Source: GCA-965745 sp046704525
GTDB taxonomy: Archaea; Thermoplasmatota; Thermoplasmata; Thermoplasmatales; Thermoplasmataceae
NCBI GenBank assembly: GCA_046704525.1
Contig: JBJKRS010000010.1
Location: 1-8,944, forward strand
DNA: 8,944 nucleotides
Direction: 5' to 3'
Every line of letters starts with the position of its first letter. The first letter of the stretch is position 1. The notes beneath the pieces are model-generated. The model did not search any database. It was not told the origin of the DNA and saw only the letters and a list, made by a program, of their open reading frames with translations. The position numbers and the translations under genes were made by a program. Positions 1 through 4,818 of the stretch are shown here, in pieces.

Positions 1-852
1 GGCCTCAGGGATGATGTATTTGTTGAGACCGTTCTGCATTCTTCCAAAGCTGAGCTCGGAATAGTAAACGGCGAGGATATTGACCTCGACAGCAGCAGGT
101 CTCCATTCAAACTCATAAACAGATACCTTCCTTCAATCATCGAAAGGAACAGCCTGCCCGAGAATGAGAGCAGGCTTTCATTTGAATCTGTCAACAAGGG
201 AGTGCTCAGTGGGAGCTCGGACGGAGCGGCAGCTGCCATTGGGAAATGTGTTGAGCACCTTAGTGGCGGAGGAGTGGACTGGAAATCCTTTGAAAATGAG
301 CTTCGGATGATTTCTGAAAGCGTGGGCAGAAGCATATACGGGGGACTGACAATTACAGAGGAGGCTGAAAGCCCTTTCAGCGAGAGGCTGCTTGACCCTT
401 CGGACTTTGATGACATAGTTGTGGTGGGCTGCAGATTCAGCACGAAGAGAAAACCTTCAGACAGGATCCATGAAAACGTTGTCAAGAGCCCTGACTACCA
501 GCAAAGAAAGGAAAGCACCAGAGAGAAGGGCAGGAAGCTCCGAAAGCTCGCGATTGAGAAGAATGTCAAAGAGATATTCGAGCTGGCGATGCACGACACA
601 GATGAGTATCATTCACTCATAGAAAGTGTAGGAGTCCAGATCATAACAGAGGAAATGAGGAGCTTCATCGAGCATGTAAAGGATCTCCGCTCCGATACCT
701 GGATGACCTACATTGTGACAGGCGGGTCCAACGTGTTCGTACCAATTCGAAAGAAAGACTACCAGTTGATCATGAAAGAGGCGCCGCGCTTTGAGTCTGA
801 TCCCGTGCCTCTGAAAATTGCCGGAGGCGCTTCAATCATCAATGATCATTGA
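1..852 (+). CDS. Mevalonate-3-kinase, 5'-truncated by the window edge
   Basis: The frame is open from base 1 to the TGA at 850-852, giving 283 residues of a GHMP-superfamily protein. Thermoplasma acidophilum mevalonate-3-kinase (Ta1305, about 318 residues, recalled from memory) aligns over its whole length, so only about 35 N-terminal residues are missing. The enzyme phosphorylates mevalonate at the 3-hydroxyl using ATP, the first step of the Thermoplasma-type mevalonate branch leading to isopentenyl phosphate and archaeal lipids. Visible landmarks are the LSGSSDG turn (fragment residues 69-75), the SESVGRS motif with Glu106 and Arg110 (Ta1305 Glu140 and Arg144, mevalonate contacts), an Arg before KPSD (Arg150, Ta1305 Arg185), and IVTGGSNV with Thr240 (Ta1305 Thr275). 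Diphosphomevalonate decarboxylases have a catalytic Asp where this Thr sits, which argues for the kinase. The related bisphosphomevalonate decarboxylase is the main alternative. A GTG at 202 is internal and not the start. Confidence 0.88.
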   Translation, partial: GLRDDVFVETVLHSSKAELGIVNGEDIDLDSSRSPFKLINRYLPSIIERNSLPENESRLSFESVNKGVLSGSSDGAAAAIGKCVEHLSGGGVDWKSFENELRMISESVGRSIYGGLTITEEAESPFSERLLDPSDFDDIVVVGCRFSTKRKPSDRIHENVVKSPDYQQRKESTREKGRKLRKLAIEKNVKEIFELAMHDTDEYHSLIESVGVQIITEEMRSFIEHVKDLRSDTWMTYIVTGGSNVFVPIRKKDYQLIMKEAPRFESDPVPLKIAGGASIINDH

Positions 853-872
853 AGGGATTGCTGGGGCAAGGC

Positions 873-884
873 AAAAGTTAAATC
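873..884 (+). promoter_or_regulatory. TATA box of the Sec61-beta gene
   Basis: AAAAGTTAAATC lies about 26 bases before the ATG at 907. That spacing puts the predicted transcription start at or next to the start codon, so the message is probably leaderless. No Shine-Dalgarno sequence is visible before the ATG. The assignment rests on position and A/T content only. Confidence 0.5.
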
Positions 885-906
885 TTTAGGTTCCATATTC
901 GAGACA

Positions 907-1071
907 ATGGCCGAGAAGAAGGGAGAAGGCTTCCAGTCTGGAGCAGGTCTCATAAGGTATTTTGATGAGGAAGAGATCAAAGGTCCCGCACTCGACCCGA
1001 AGCTTGTAATTTACATAGGCGTTGCAATGGCCTTTGTTGTGGAGCTTCTCAAAATATTCTGGCCCTCCTGA
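907..1071 (+). CDS. Preprotein translocase subunit Sec61-beta (archaeal SecG)
   Basis: This 54-residue gene is the small beta subunit of the SecYE-beta protein-export channel in the cytoplasmic membrane. It starts MAEKKGEGFQSGAGLIRYFD, the usual archaeal Sec61-beta pattern: a charged, Gly-rich cytoplasmic tail with the QSGAGLIRYF block, then a D/E-rich linker and KGPALDPK. One membrane helix follows at about residues 33-50 (VIYIGVAMAFVVELLKIF), and the protein ends in WPS just outside it. Length and architecture are normal for the family. The ATG at 907 is the only sensible start and sits about 26 bases after a TATA-like element. It lies 54 bases after the mevalonate-3-kinase gene but probably has its own promoter. 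Recognition is from the family pattern; the fit is strong. Confidence 0.9.
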   Translation: MAEKKGEGFQSGAGLIRYFDEEEIKGPALDPKLVIYIGVAMAFVVELLKIFWPS

Positions 1072-1084
1072 TCCACCAAGGAAA

Positions 1085-1094
1085 AGTAATAAAT
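1085..1094 (+). promoter_or_regulatory. TATA box of the tRNA-Glu gene
   Basis: AGTAATAAAT is centred about 28 bases before the first base of the tRNA. This is the normal box A distance for archaeal tRNA genes and implies a 5' leader of only a few bases. Confidence 0.5.
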
Positions 1095-1118
1095 CCTCTC
1101 CGGGTATCACGCACCACG

Positions 1119-1193
1119 GCTCCGGTGGTGTAGCACGGTCAAGCATTAGGGACTCTCAATCCCTCGACTCGGGTCCAAATCCCGACCGGAGCA
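1119..1193 (+). tRNA. tRNA-Glu (anticodon CTC)
   Basis: A complete cloverleaf can be folded by hand. The acceptor stem is 1119-1125 with 1186-1192 (GCTCCGG/CCGGAGC), with discriminator A at 1193. The D-stem is 1128-1131 with 1143-1146 (two wobble pairs), and its loop carries the GG pair. The anticodon stem is 1148-1152 with 1160-1164 (AGGGA/TCCCT) around the loop CTCTCAA, giving anticodon CTC at 1155-1157, which reads GAG. The T-stem is 1169-1173 with 1181-1185 (TCGGG/CCCGA). There is no intron in the anticodon loop and CCA is not encoded. The T-loop reads TCCAAAT, so position 55 is C instead of the near-universal U that becomes pseudouridine. All stems are intact, so the gene is probably functional. 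Confidence 0.93.
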
Positions 1194-1199
1194 TTTTTT
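1194..1199 (+). terminator. T-run terminator after the tRNA
   Basis: The discriminator base is followed by six bases, ATTTTTTG in context, with a T-run on the sense strand. Archaeal RNA polymerase stops at such runs without needing a hairpin, and the next gene is on the other strand. Confidence 0.55.
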
Positions 1200-1224
1200 G
1201 CCACTGAAAAATAAATTGCATTAG

Positions 1225-1812
1225 CTAATCATTCAGGCCCTTTCCTTCCATTATTCTGGGGAGGTACTTCTCAACCCTTTCCTCTCTCGTCTTGGACAGT
1301 TTAGCTGATGAGAAATAGTACAGATAAGCCCTCTGACGCCCTGGTGTCAGTGCCTCAAAAGCATCTTTCAATGCCGGGTCTTCTTCCAGCTTAGACTGGA
1401 ATTCCTCGGGAACGGGATAATCCTCTGTCTTTTTCTTTATTATTTTCCTTCCTGATTTCTCTACCTCTATTGCCTCTTTTATGTATTCCTTCAGGAGTGG
1501 TTCCATCTCGACTATCTCATTTATGCTGGGGAAACGGATCTGCCTTCCCGCCTGAACATTTCTTGTTTGCTGGATAAGTATTCCTTTGGGATCCTTCATG
1601 AGGACCCCCTTAAAGAACAAGATTGCACAGTAATTCTTGAAACCGTGAATGATCAGCACATTTCCCTTGTTGTGTGTATAGCATGGCTGGCCCCACTTGA
1701 AATCCTCGCTCAGACCGCAGTCAAGTACTATGTCCCTAAGCTTGCGCATTTCATCTTGCCATTTGTCTAGCCTTCCTATGAACTGATCGACCTTTGGGTT
1801 TCTTTCAGGCAT
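1225..1812 (-). CDS. YdeI/OmdA-family protein with DUF1801 domain
   Basis: This is a 195-residue soluble protein. Residues about 14-115 fit DUF1801 (the YdhG/YjbR-like fold), with KWGQPCYTHNKGNVLIIHGF and the CAILFFKG strand as landmarks. Residues about 133-192 fit the OmdA domain: PVPEEFQSKLEEDPALKDAF, then LTPGRQRAYLYYFSSAK and TREERVEKYLPRI. The two-domain order and length match bacterial YdeI-type proteins, sometimes labelled bacteriocin-protection proteins, but the biochemical role is not established. The family is common in bacteria, so transfer into this lineage is possible; that is inference. The ATG at 1812 has no strong Shine-Dalgarno sequence but lies about 33 bases after a TATA-like element. 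Its 3' end faces the tRNA gene across a 31-base gap. Confidence 0.82.
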   Translation of the reverse strand: MPERNPKVDQFIGRLDKWQDEMRKLRDIVLDCGLSEDFKWGQPCYTHNKGNVLIIHGFKNYCAILFFKGVLMKDPKGILIQQTRNVQAGRQIRFPSINEIVEMEPLLKEYIKEAIEVEKSGRKIIKKKTEDYPVPEEFQSKLEEDPALKDAFEALTPGRQRAYLYYFSSAKLSKTREERVEKYLPRIMEGKGLND

Positions 1813-1839
1813 TTCCTACGCCGGGAAACAGGACTCATA

Positions 1840-1850
1840 CATATTTATGA
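1840..1850 (-). promoter_or_regulatory. TATA box of the YdeI/OmdA gene
   Basis: On the minus strand the sequence reads TCATAAATATG, centred about 33 bases before the ATG at 1812. The predicted start of transcription near 1820 leaves a leader of under ten bases. Confidence 0.45.
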
Positions 1851-2280
1851 GTTGGCATGTATGTGAACTCGGGTAGAAACAGATAAGCATGAATTTCTCC
1901 TTCATCTCAAGACGAATAGCAAACCACTACTATTTTTACATCCATGACCCGTTAAGCGTGCCCTGGGTACGTGCACAGATACAAGAGAGTTCCACTGTTC
2001 GAGAAATTGCAATAGAAGCTTGCAAAAGCCATAATGCCCGGAGTTCATAGGTGGAAGAATTCCTATAGTTAGAGACTGTACGCCACCATAGTATCCGCCC
2101 ATCATCCCCCGGCAATCTAGTTTGAATATGACAGCGCTTGAGAAGATTAGACAAAATTGTGGCAGGAATCATCATATGTTCACTCGGGCAACATATCACT
2201 TCTTGATGATGGAGCCCGCCTTGATCCCTTTGAAAAATTTTTACGGGATCCCTGAGCTTTGGCGAGAACTTGACTGGAAG

Positions 2281-2300
2281 GGTGGTGATATTCCACCACC
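2281..2300 (-). terminator. Hairpin just after the tspO stop codon
   Basis: GGTGGTG (2281-2287) pairs perfectly with CACCACC (2294-2300) across a six-base loop, and it begins one base after the TGA of tspO (2302-2304). No T-run follows on the minus strand, so it may protect a 3' end rather than stop the polymerase. Confidence 0.4.
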
Positions 2301-2301
2301 G

Positions 2302-2779
2302 TCACGCGTTTACCCACAATATGGAGATATTAAGCATTGTTGCCACAGTAACCCAGGACAGATAAGGGAAGAGCATGTATGCAGAGACTCTACTTATGCT
2401 CCTGAATTCAATGGCAGTAGCTGCTATGAAGAACCACAGAAACACGATCTCTACGGCACCAAACAGTATTTGGTGCATGCCGAAGAAGATGACTGACCAT
2501 ATGACATTCAGGACCAGCAGAATCCCGAAGAGAGAAATTGGGAGGGCAATTTCTAGTAACTGTTTTCCGCTGTTCCAGACAAGGTAAAGCGCTATTCCCA
2601 ATGAGAAGGAATAATGTCAGCCACATCGGTGCAAATAGCCAGTTTGGCGGTGTGATTGGGCTCTTGCTCAGGCCAGCATACCAGGTTGGAATTGAATCGT
2701 ATGTGAAGAGAGACCCTATGCCCCCTGACCCCTCAGTGATGATCAGGGACAACGCGAGCTTGGCCCAACTTACAGTCAC
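2302..2779 (-). pseudogene. tspO: TspO/MBR family membrane protein, split by a one-base frameshift
   Basis: Two overlapping minus-strand frames together make one normal-length TspO protein (about 158 residues; the family is usually 155-165). The first frame, from a GTG at 2779, gives GGIGSLFTYDSIPTWYAGLS and the hallmark SPITPPNWLFAPMW (residues 40-53), and ends its homology at Ile60-Gly61. The second continues directly with IALYLVWNSGKQ, then LNVIWSVIFF, VEIVFLWFFIAATAIEF and MLFPYLSWVTVATMLN to the TGA at 2302. Five membrane helices are expected. The junction is a CCC run at 2597-2599 (GGG in the gene), and dropping one G restores I-G-I-A. The rest of each frame is undamaged, so this is either a recent mutation or a sequencing error. 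TspO proteins bind porphyrins and are linked to tetrapyrrole handling and stress in bacteria; the archaeal role is unknown. Confidence 0.85.
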
Positions 2780-2795
2780 GGTTTACCACCGTGAC
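2775..2795 (-). promoter_or_regulatory. Perfect 8-bp palindrome over the tspO start codon
   Basis: GTCACGGT (2775-2782) and ACCGTGAC (2788-2795) are exact reverse complements separated by TTACC. The GTG start codon of tspO (2779-2777) lies inside one arm, and the start of transcription predicted from the TATA box falls within the element. It could be an operator for a repressor, or an RNA hairpin that hides the start codon. Confidence 0.45.
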
Positions 2796-2808
2796 ACCAG
2801 CATGAGCA

Positions 2809-2823
2809 TTCTATTTATCAGTA
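2809..2823 (-). promoter_or_regulatory. TATA box of tspO
   Basis: The minus strand reads ACTGATAAATAGAAT, centred about 36 bases before the GTG at 2779. The predicted start of transcription is near 2789. It lies in the short gap after the methionine synthase gene, so tspO could be transcribed alone or by read-through. Confidence 0.4.
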
Positions 2824-2858
2824 ACCCTTATCTTTAATGGCGGAAGGGCAGACCAGTC

Positions 2859-4013
2859 TCAGGATACGATTTGTGCACCTTCTGCCAATGCCCTGAGCTT
2901 TTTCACTCCCACACCATATGGCACATTGTCTATCCAGGAAAATGTTTCAAATCCGCAATCCGTACCTCCAAGGATTCTTTCAGGCCCTATTTCGTCAATG
3001 TCTGCAAGTGCCTGCAGTTTTATTGCGACCGTTTCGGGCGTTTCAACGAATGCTGATTTCACGTCTATGACGCCTGCAGCAATGCTCATGTGTTTGGGCC
3101 AGCCATGCTCCTTGGCATATTTTCTGACCAGGATGGGGTCTCCTGCATGTCTTGGGTTTGCCATCTCCCCCACTATTGTATTCGCCTTGAGGTTCACGAT
3201 CTCGGGAAGCATTTTCCCTAGAGGAGGGTCAATCAGGTGCGATGCAGAGTAGTTTCCATAGCAGTAATGCACCCTTATCCTTTCTTGCGGAATTCCACTC
3301 AATGCATCGTTAATTGCCTGAACGTGGTCAGGAAGGGACTCTGTGAAATTCGCACCCCAGGGATCATTGAAGAGCGCCCCCATCCCGATGTCCGGTGCGT
3401 CTATTTGAAGGTCCACACCCTCAACTGACAGTATGGCACGGTATTCCTTGGCCAGTTCTTTCCCAACCCCATAGAGGAAGTCATCGTGGTCCTTGTATAC
3501 ACCCTTCCCGTTGTAGAACATGGTGATTACGCCTGGGGAGGGTGCGTTGAGAAATATTTTGCCTGCCTTCTCATCCCTGGCAAGTGACCTGAACTCCTCA
3601 GCCTCTTTCTTCGCAAGTCGCTCCCCAGTGTACTGGAGCCTGTCCACAATCTTGTTCAGGTTGAATGGGGAATTTTCTGCAAGCGAAGAGGCGAGAAGCG
3701 GGTTTGAATCGCTTATGTCCTTTACAAACCGCTCGCTGACCGAAGAAGATACGAACTCGGTTTCAGAGAACCCGCTGAACCTATTCGGCAGATAGGTTGT
3801 ATAACCAGACTTCCTCTGCTCGCCGTTGCTTATCCAGCTCAGACCCATGCTACTCCCTTCCGGATGCAGCTGGTCCCTGATTGCCCTGAGTTCCGCCTTT
3901 CTTATTTCGCCGGAATGGCTCTCGTCAACCTCGCCTCTTTTTGCGGTCTTCAGCAGTTCTTCTATCTCCTTCGTCCGGTAATAACTCCCCGTCATGGTGG
4001 TTTTGACTGGCAT
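2859..4013 (-). CDS. Core-type methionine synthase (MetE C-terminal-like methyltransferase)
   Basis: This is a 384-residue zinc-dependent methyltransferase resembling the catalytic C-terminal half of cobalamin-independent methionine synthase, without the N-terminal half found in full-length MetE (about 750 residues). It should transfer a methyl group to homocysteine. The zinc ligands are visible: His249 and Cys251 in HYCYGN, Glu283 in VGEMANPRH, and Cys353 in GGTDCGFET. Other landmarks are the MTGSYYRT start, SNGEQRKSGY (62-71) and QIDAPD (203-208). Stand-alone core MetE proteins are known to take the methyl group from methylcobalamin or a corrinoid protein rather than from methyl-folate. The relatives in the methionine synthase II group also include YxjG-type proteins and epoxyalkane:coenzyme M transferases, so the exact donor is open. 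The ATG at 4013 lies 26-28 bases from a strong TATA box, so the message is probably leaderless. Confidence 0.82.
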   Translation of the reverse strand: MPVKTTMTGSYYRTKEIEELLKTAKRGEVDESHSGEIRKAELRAIRDQLHPEGSSMGLSWISNGEQRKSGYTTYLPNRFSGFSETEFVSSSVSERFVKDISDSNPLLASSLAENSPFNLNKIVDRLQYTGERLAKKEAEEFRSLARDEKAGKIFLNAPSPGVITMFYNGKGVYKDHDDFLYGVGKELAKEYRAILSVEGVDLQIDAPDIGMGALFNDPWGANFTESLPDHVQAINDALSGIPQERIRVHYCYGNYSASHLIDPPLGKMLPEIVNLKANTIVGEMANPRHAGDPILVRKYAKEHGWPKHMSIAAGVIDVKSAFVETPETVAIKLQALADIDEIGPERILGGTDCGFETFSWIDNVPYGVGVKKLRALAEGAQIVS

Positions 4014-4032
4014 GTTAAGGAGACTCAGTGAA

Positions 4033-4047
4033 ATGTTATAAATTTAA
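4033..4047 (-). promoter_or_regulatory. Strong TATA box of the methionine synthase gene
   Basis: The minus strand reads TTTAAATTTATAACA, close to the archaeal box A consensus, centred 26-28 bases before the ATG at 4013. No Shine-Dalgarno sequence precedes the ATG, which fits leaderless initiation. Confidence 0.65.
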
Positions 4048-4121
4048 AGTCCGGAAAAATTACTGGAGATAATTGGAGGATCAGTTCCGGCGCCTTTTCA
4101 GCACCTTGCCGTAAGAGAGGG

Positions 4122-4189
4122 GAATTGAAAAAAGAACTAAAAATAATGTCCTGTCAGCTTTGTCCACTGATCCAAATATACAGGACATT
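4122..4189 (-). terminator. Stem-loop and T-runs after the four-helix membrane protein gene
   Basis: AATGTCCTGT (4145-4154) and ACAGGACATT (4180-4189) form a perfect 10-bp stem with a 25-base loop, starting three bases beyond the TGA at 4193-4195. On the minus strand the stem is followed by ATTTTTAGTTCTTTTTTC, two T-runs that suit archaeal termination. Confidence 0.6.
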
Positions 4190-4192
4190 CAC

Positions 4193-4633
4193 TCAAGAAC
4201 CTGATCCAGTTTTTGGCGTCCACCAGTGCAGGTAGTTTCTGACTGAGTGTCTGATCGTCAGGTAGATTGTTGCCACACCGAAGCCTGCGATAAGCGGCCA
4301 CAGGTACGTAAACCCTAGTTCGTACAGCAGCACTACTTGAGTAGCGATCCAGACAATTTCAAGCGCTCCCAGTGTCAGCGAACCAATGGCAGCCCACTTC
4401 CAGTCCTTAAGAAGGGCATATGAAAGAACTGCCGGGAATGCTGCAAAGACTATTATCAGCCAAAGGGAGAACGGCATGAAGTCCTGGACGTAAGGTATGA
4501 GGGGCAGGGCAGAGTCCAGCCCAAGCGATGTGCCCGAAGGATCGAGCAAGAGCATCAAGCCACCGTATAATGCCAAGCCTGCTAGTACCAGGTTAAGGCC
4601 AATTAGACCAAACACGCTGTATGGAGTTCTCAT
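4193..4633 (-). CDS. Four-helix membrane protein of unknown function
   Basis: This is a 146-residue hydrophobic protein with four predicted membrane helices at about residues 8-30, 53-75, 79-101 and 108-127, and a hydrophilic tail ending HWWTPKTGSGS. The block GGLMLLLDPSGTSLGL after helix 1, then VQDFMPFSLWLIIVFAAFP, resembles a widespread group of small uncharacterised membrane proteins, but I cannot name the family. A longer frame begins at an ATG at 4648. I prefer the ATG at 4633 because a full Shine-Dalgarno sequence, GGAGGTGA, lies five bases before it and overlaps that upstream ATG. A consensus TATA box at 4681-4690 would start transcription near 4659 and leave a leader that contains this site. 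The gene stands alone between two same-strand genes with its own promoter and terminator. Confidence 0.78.
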   Translation of the reverse strand: MRTPYSVFGLIGLNLVLAGLALYGGLMLLLDPSGTSLGLDSALPLIPYVQDFMPFSLWLIIVFAAFPAVLSYALLKDWKWAAIGSLTLGALEIVWIATQVVLLYELGFTYLWPLIAGFGVATIYLTIRHSVRNYLHWWTPKTGSGS

Positions 4634-4638
4634 TCCGG

Positions 4639-4646
4639 TCACCTCC
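4639..4646 (-). promoter_or_regulatory. Shine-Dalgarno sequence that sets the start at 4633
   Basis: GGAGGTGA matches the 3' end of archaeal 16S rRNA without mismatch and lies five bases before the ATG at 4633. It overlaps the upstream ATG at 4648, which would have no site of its own. Confidence 0.7.
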
Positions 4647-4680
4647 ATTTAAAATATACAAGCCGAACCTATATCCGTAG

Positions 4681-4690
4681 CTTATAAAGG
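4681..4690. promoter_or_regulatory. TATA box, nearly symmetric, possibly serving both strands
   Basis: The element reads CTTATAAAGG on the plus strand and CCTTTATAAG on the minus strand. On the minus strand it predicts a start near 4659 for the four-helix membrane protein gene. On the plus strand it predicts a start near 4711, thirteen bases before the ATG of a 27-codon frame. Confidence 0.55.
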
Positions 4691-4723
4691 TTGAGAGGAA
4701 CGCTTTATCTGTCATCCCTGCAC

Positions 4724-4807
4724 ATGTATAACGATAGAAATGGTAATTCTGTGGCCTGTGAAAGTTTAAACGTACCAGAGTCCCTGGCTGACTTTATAAA
4801 AAAATAG
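4724..4807 (+). CDS. Possible 27-residue small protein
   Basis: An ATG at 4724 opens a frame of 27 codons ending in TAG at 4805-4807. The peptide starts MYNDRNGNSVACESL and ends NVPESLADFIKK. The C-terminal part looks like the start of an amphipathic helix and resembles the VPESLADFI phrase seen in ribbon-helix-helix antitoxins, but it is far too short to be one. Its only regulatory support is the near-symmetric TATA box about 39 bases upstream; there is no clear Shine-Dalgarno sequence. It lies between the promoter of the four-helix protein gene and the 3' end of the transcription factor B gene. It could be a real small protein, a remnant of a larger gene, or chance. Confidence 0.25.
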   Translation: MYNDRNGNSVACESLNVPESLADFIKK

Positions 4808-4818
4808 TATAGAGGTTC

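Larger units (their letters stand above)
1813..2301. other. Gene-poor stretch, possibly holding a decayed gene
   Basis: Apart from the promoter of the YdeI/OmdA gene and the hairpin after tspO, no intact gene is visible in these 489 bases. One plus-strand frame, about 2038-2300, reads like protein: fragments include IGGRIPIVRDCTPP, a TAG at 2089, then YPPIIPRQSSLNMTALEKI and, further on, ALIPLKNFYGIPELW and ELDWKGGDIPP. The same frame carries two more stops (TAA near 2032 and a TGA near 1944). It has no start codon with a ribosome site, and after 2301 it runs into sequence that is antisense to tspO. I could not assign it to a family. It may be a gene relic or chance; third-position base use gives no clear support. 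An imperfect 28-base palindrome (GATCCC...GGGATC around an A5T5 core) lies at 2223-2250. Confidence 0.25.

Noticed and set aside
1112..1130. CACCAC/GTGGTG inverted repeat across the tRNA 5' end
   Set aside because: One arm is the ordinary tRNA D-arm sequence, and the predicted transcript starts inside or after the other arm.
886..1146. 86-codon minus-strand frame across Sec61-beta and the tRNA
   Set aside because: It is antisense to a clearly recognised protein and to a tRNA, and its peptide shows no family pattern.
2375..2837. Plus-strand frames of 70 and 99 codons opposite tspO
   Set aside because: They mirror the recognised TspO reading frames and have no ribosome sites or family motifs.
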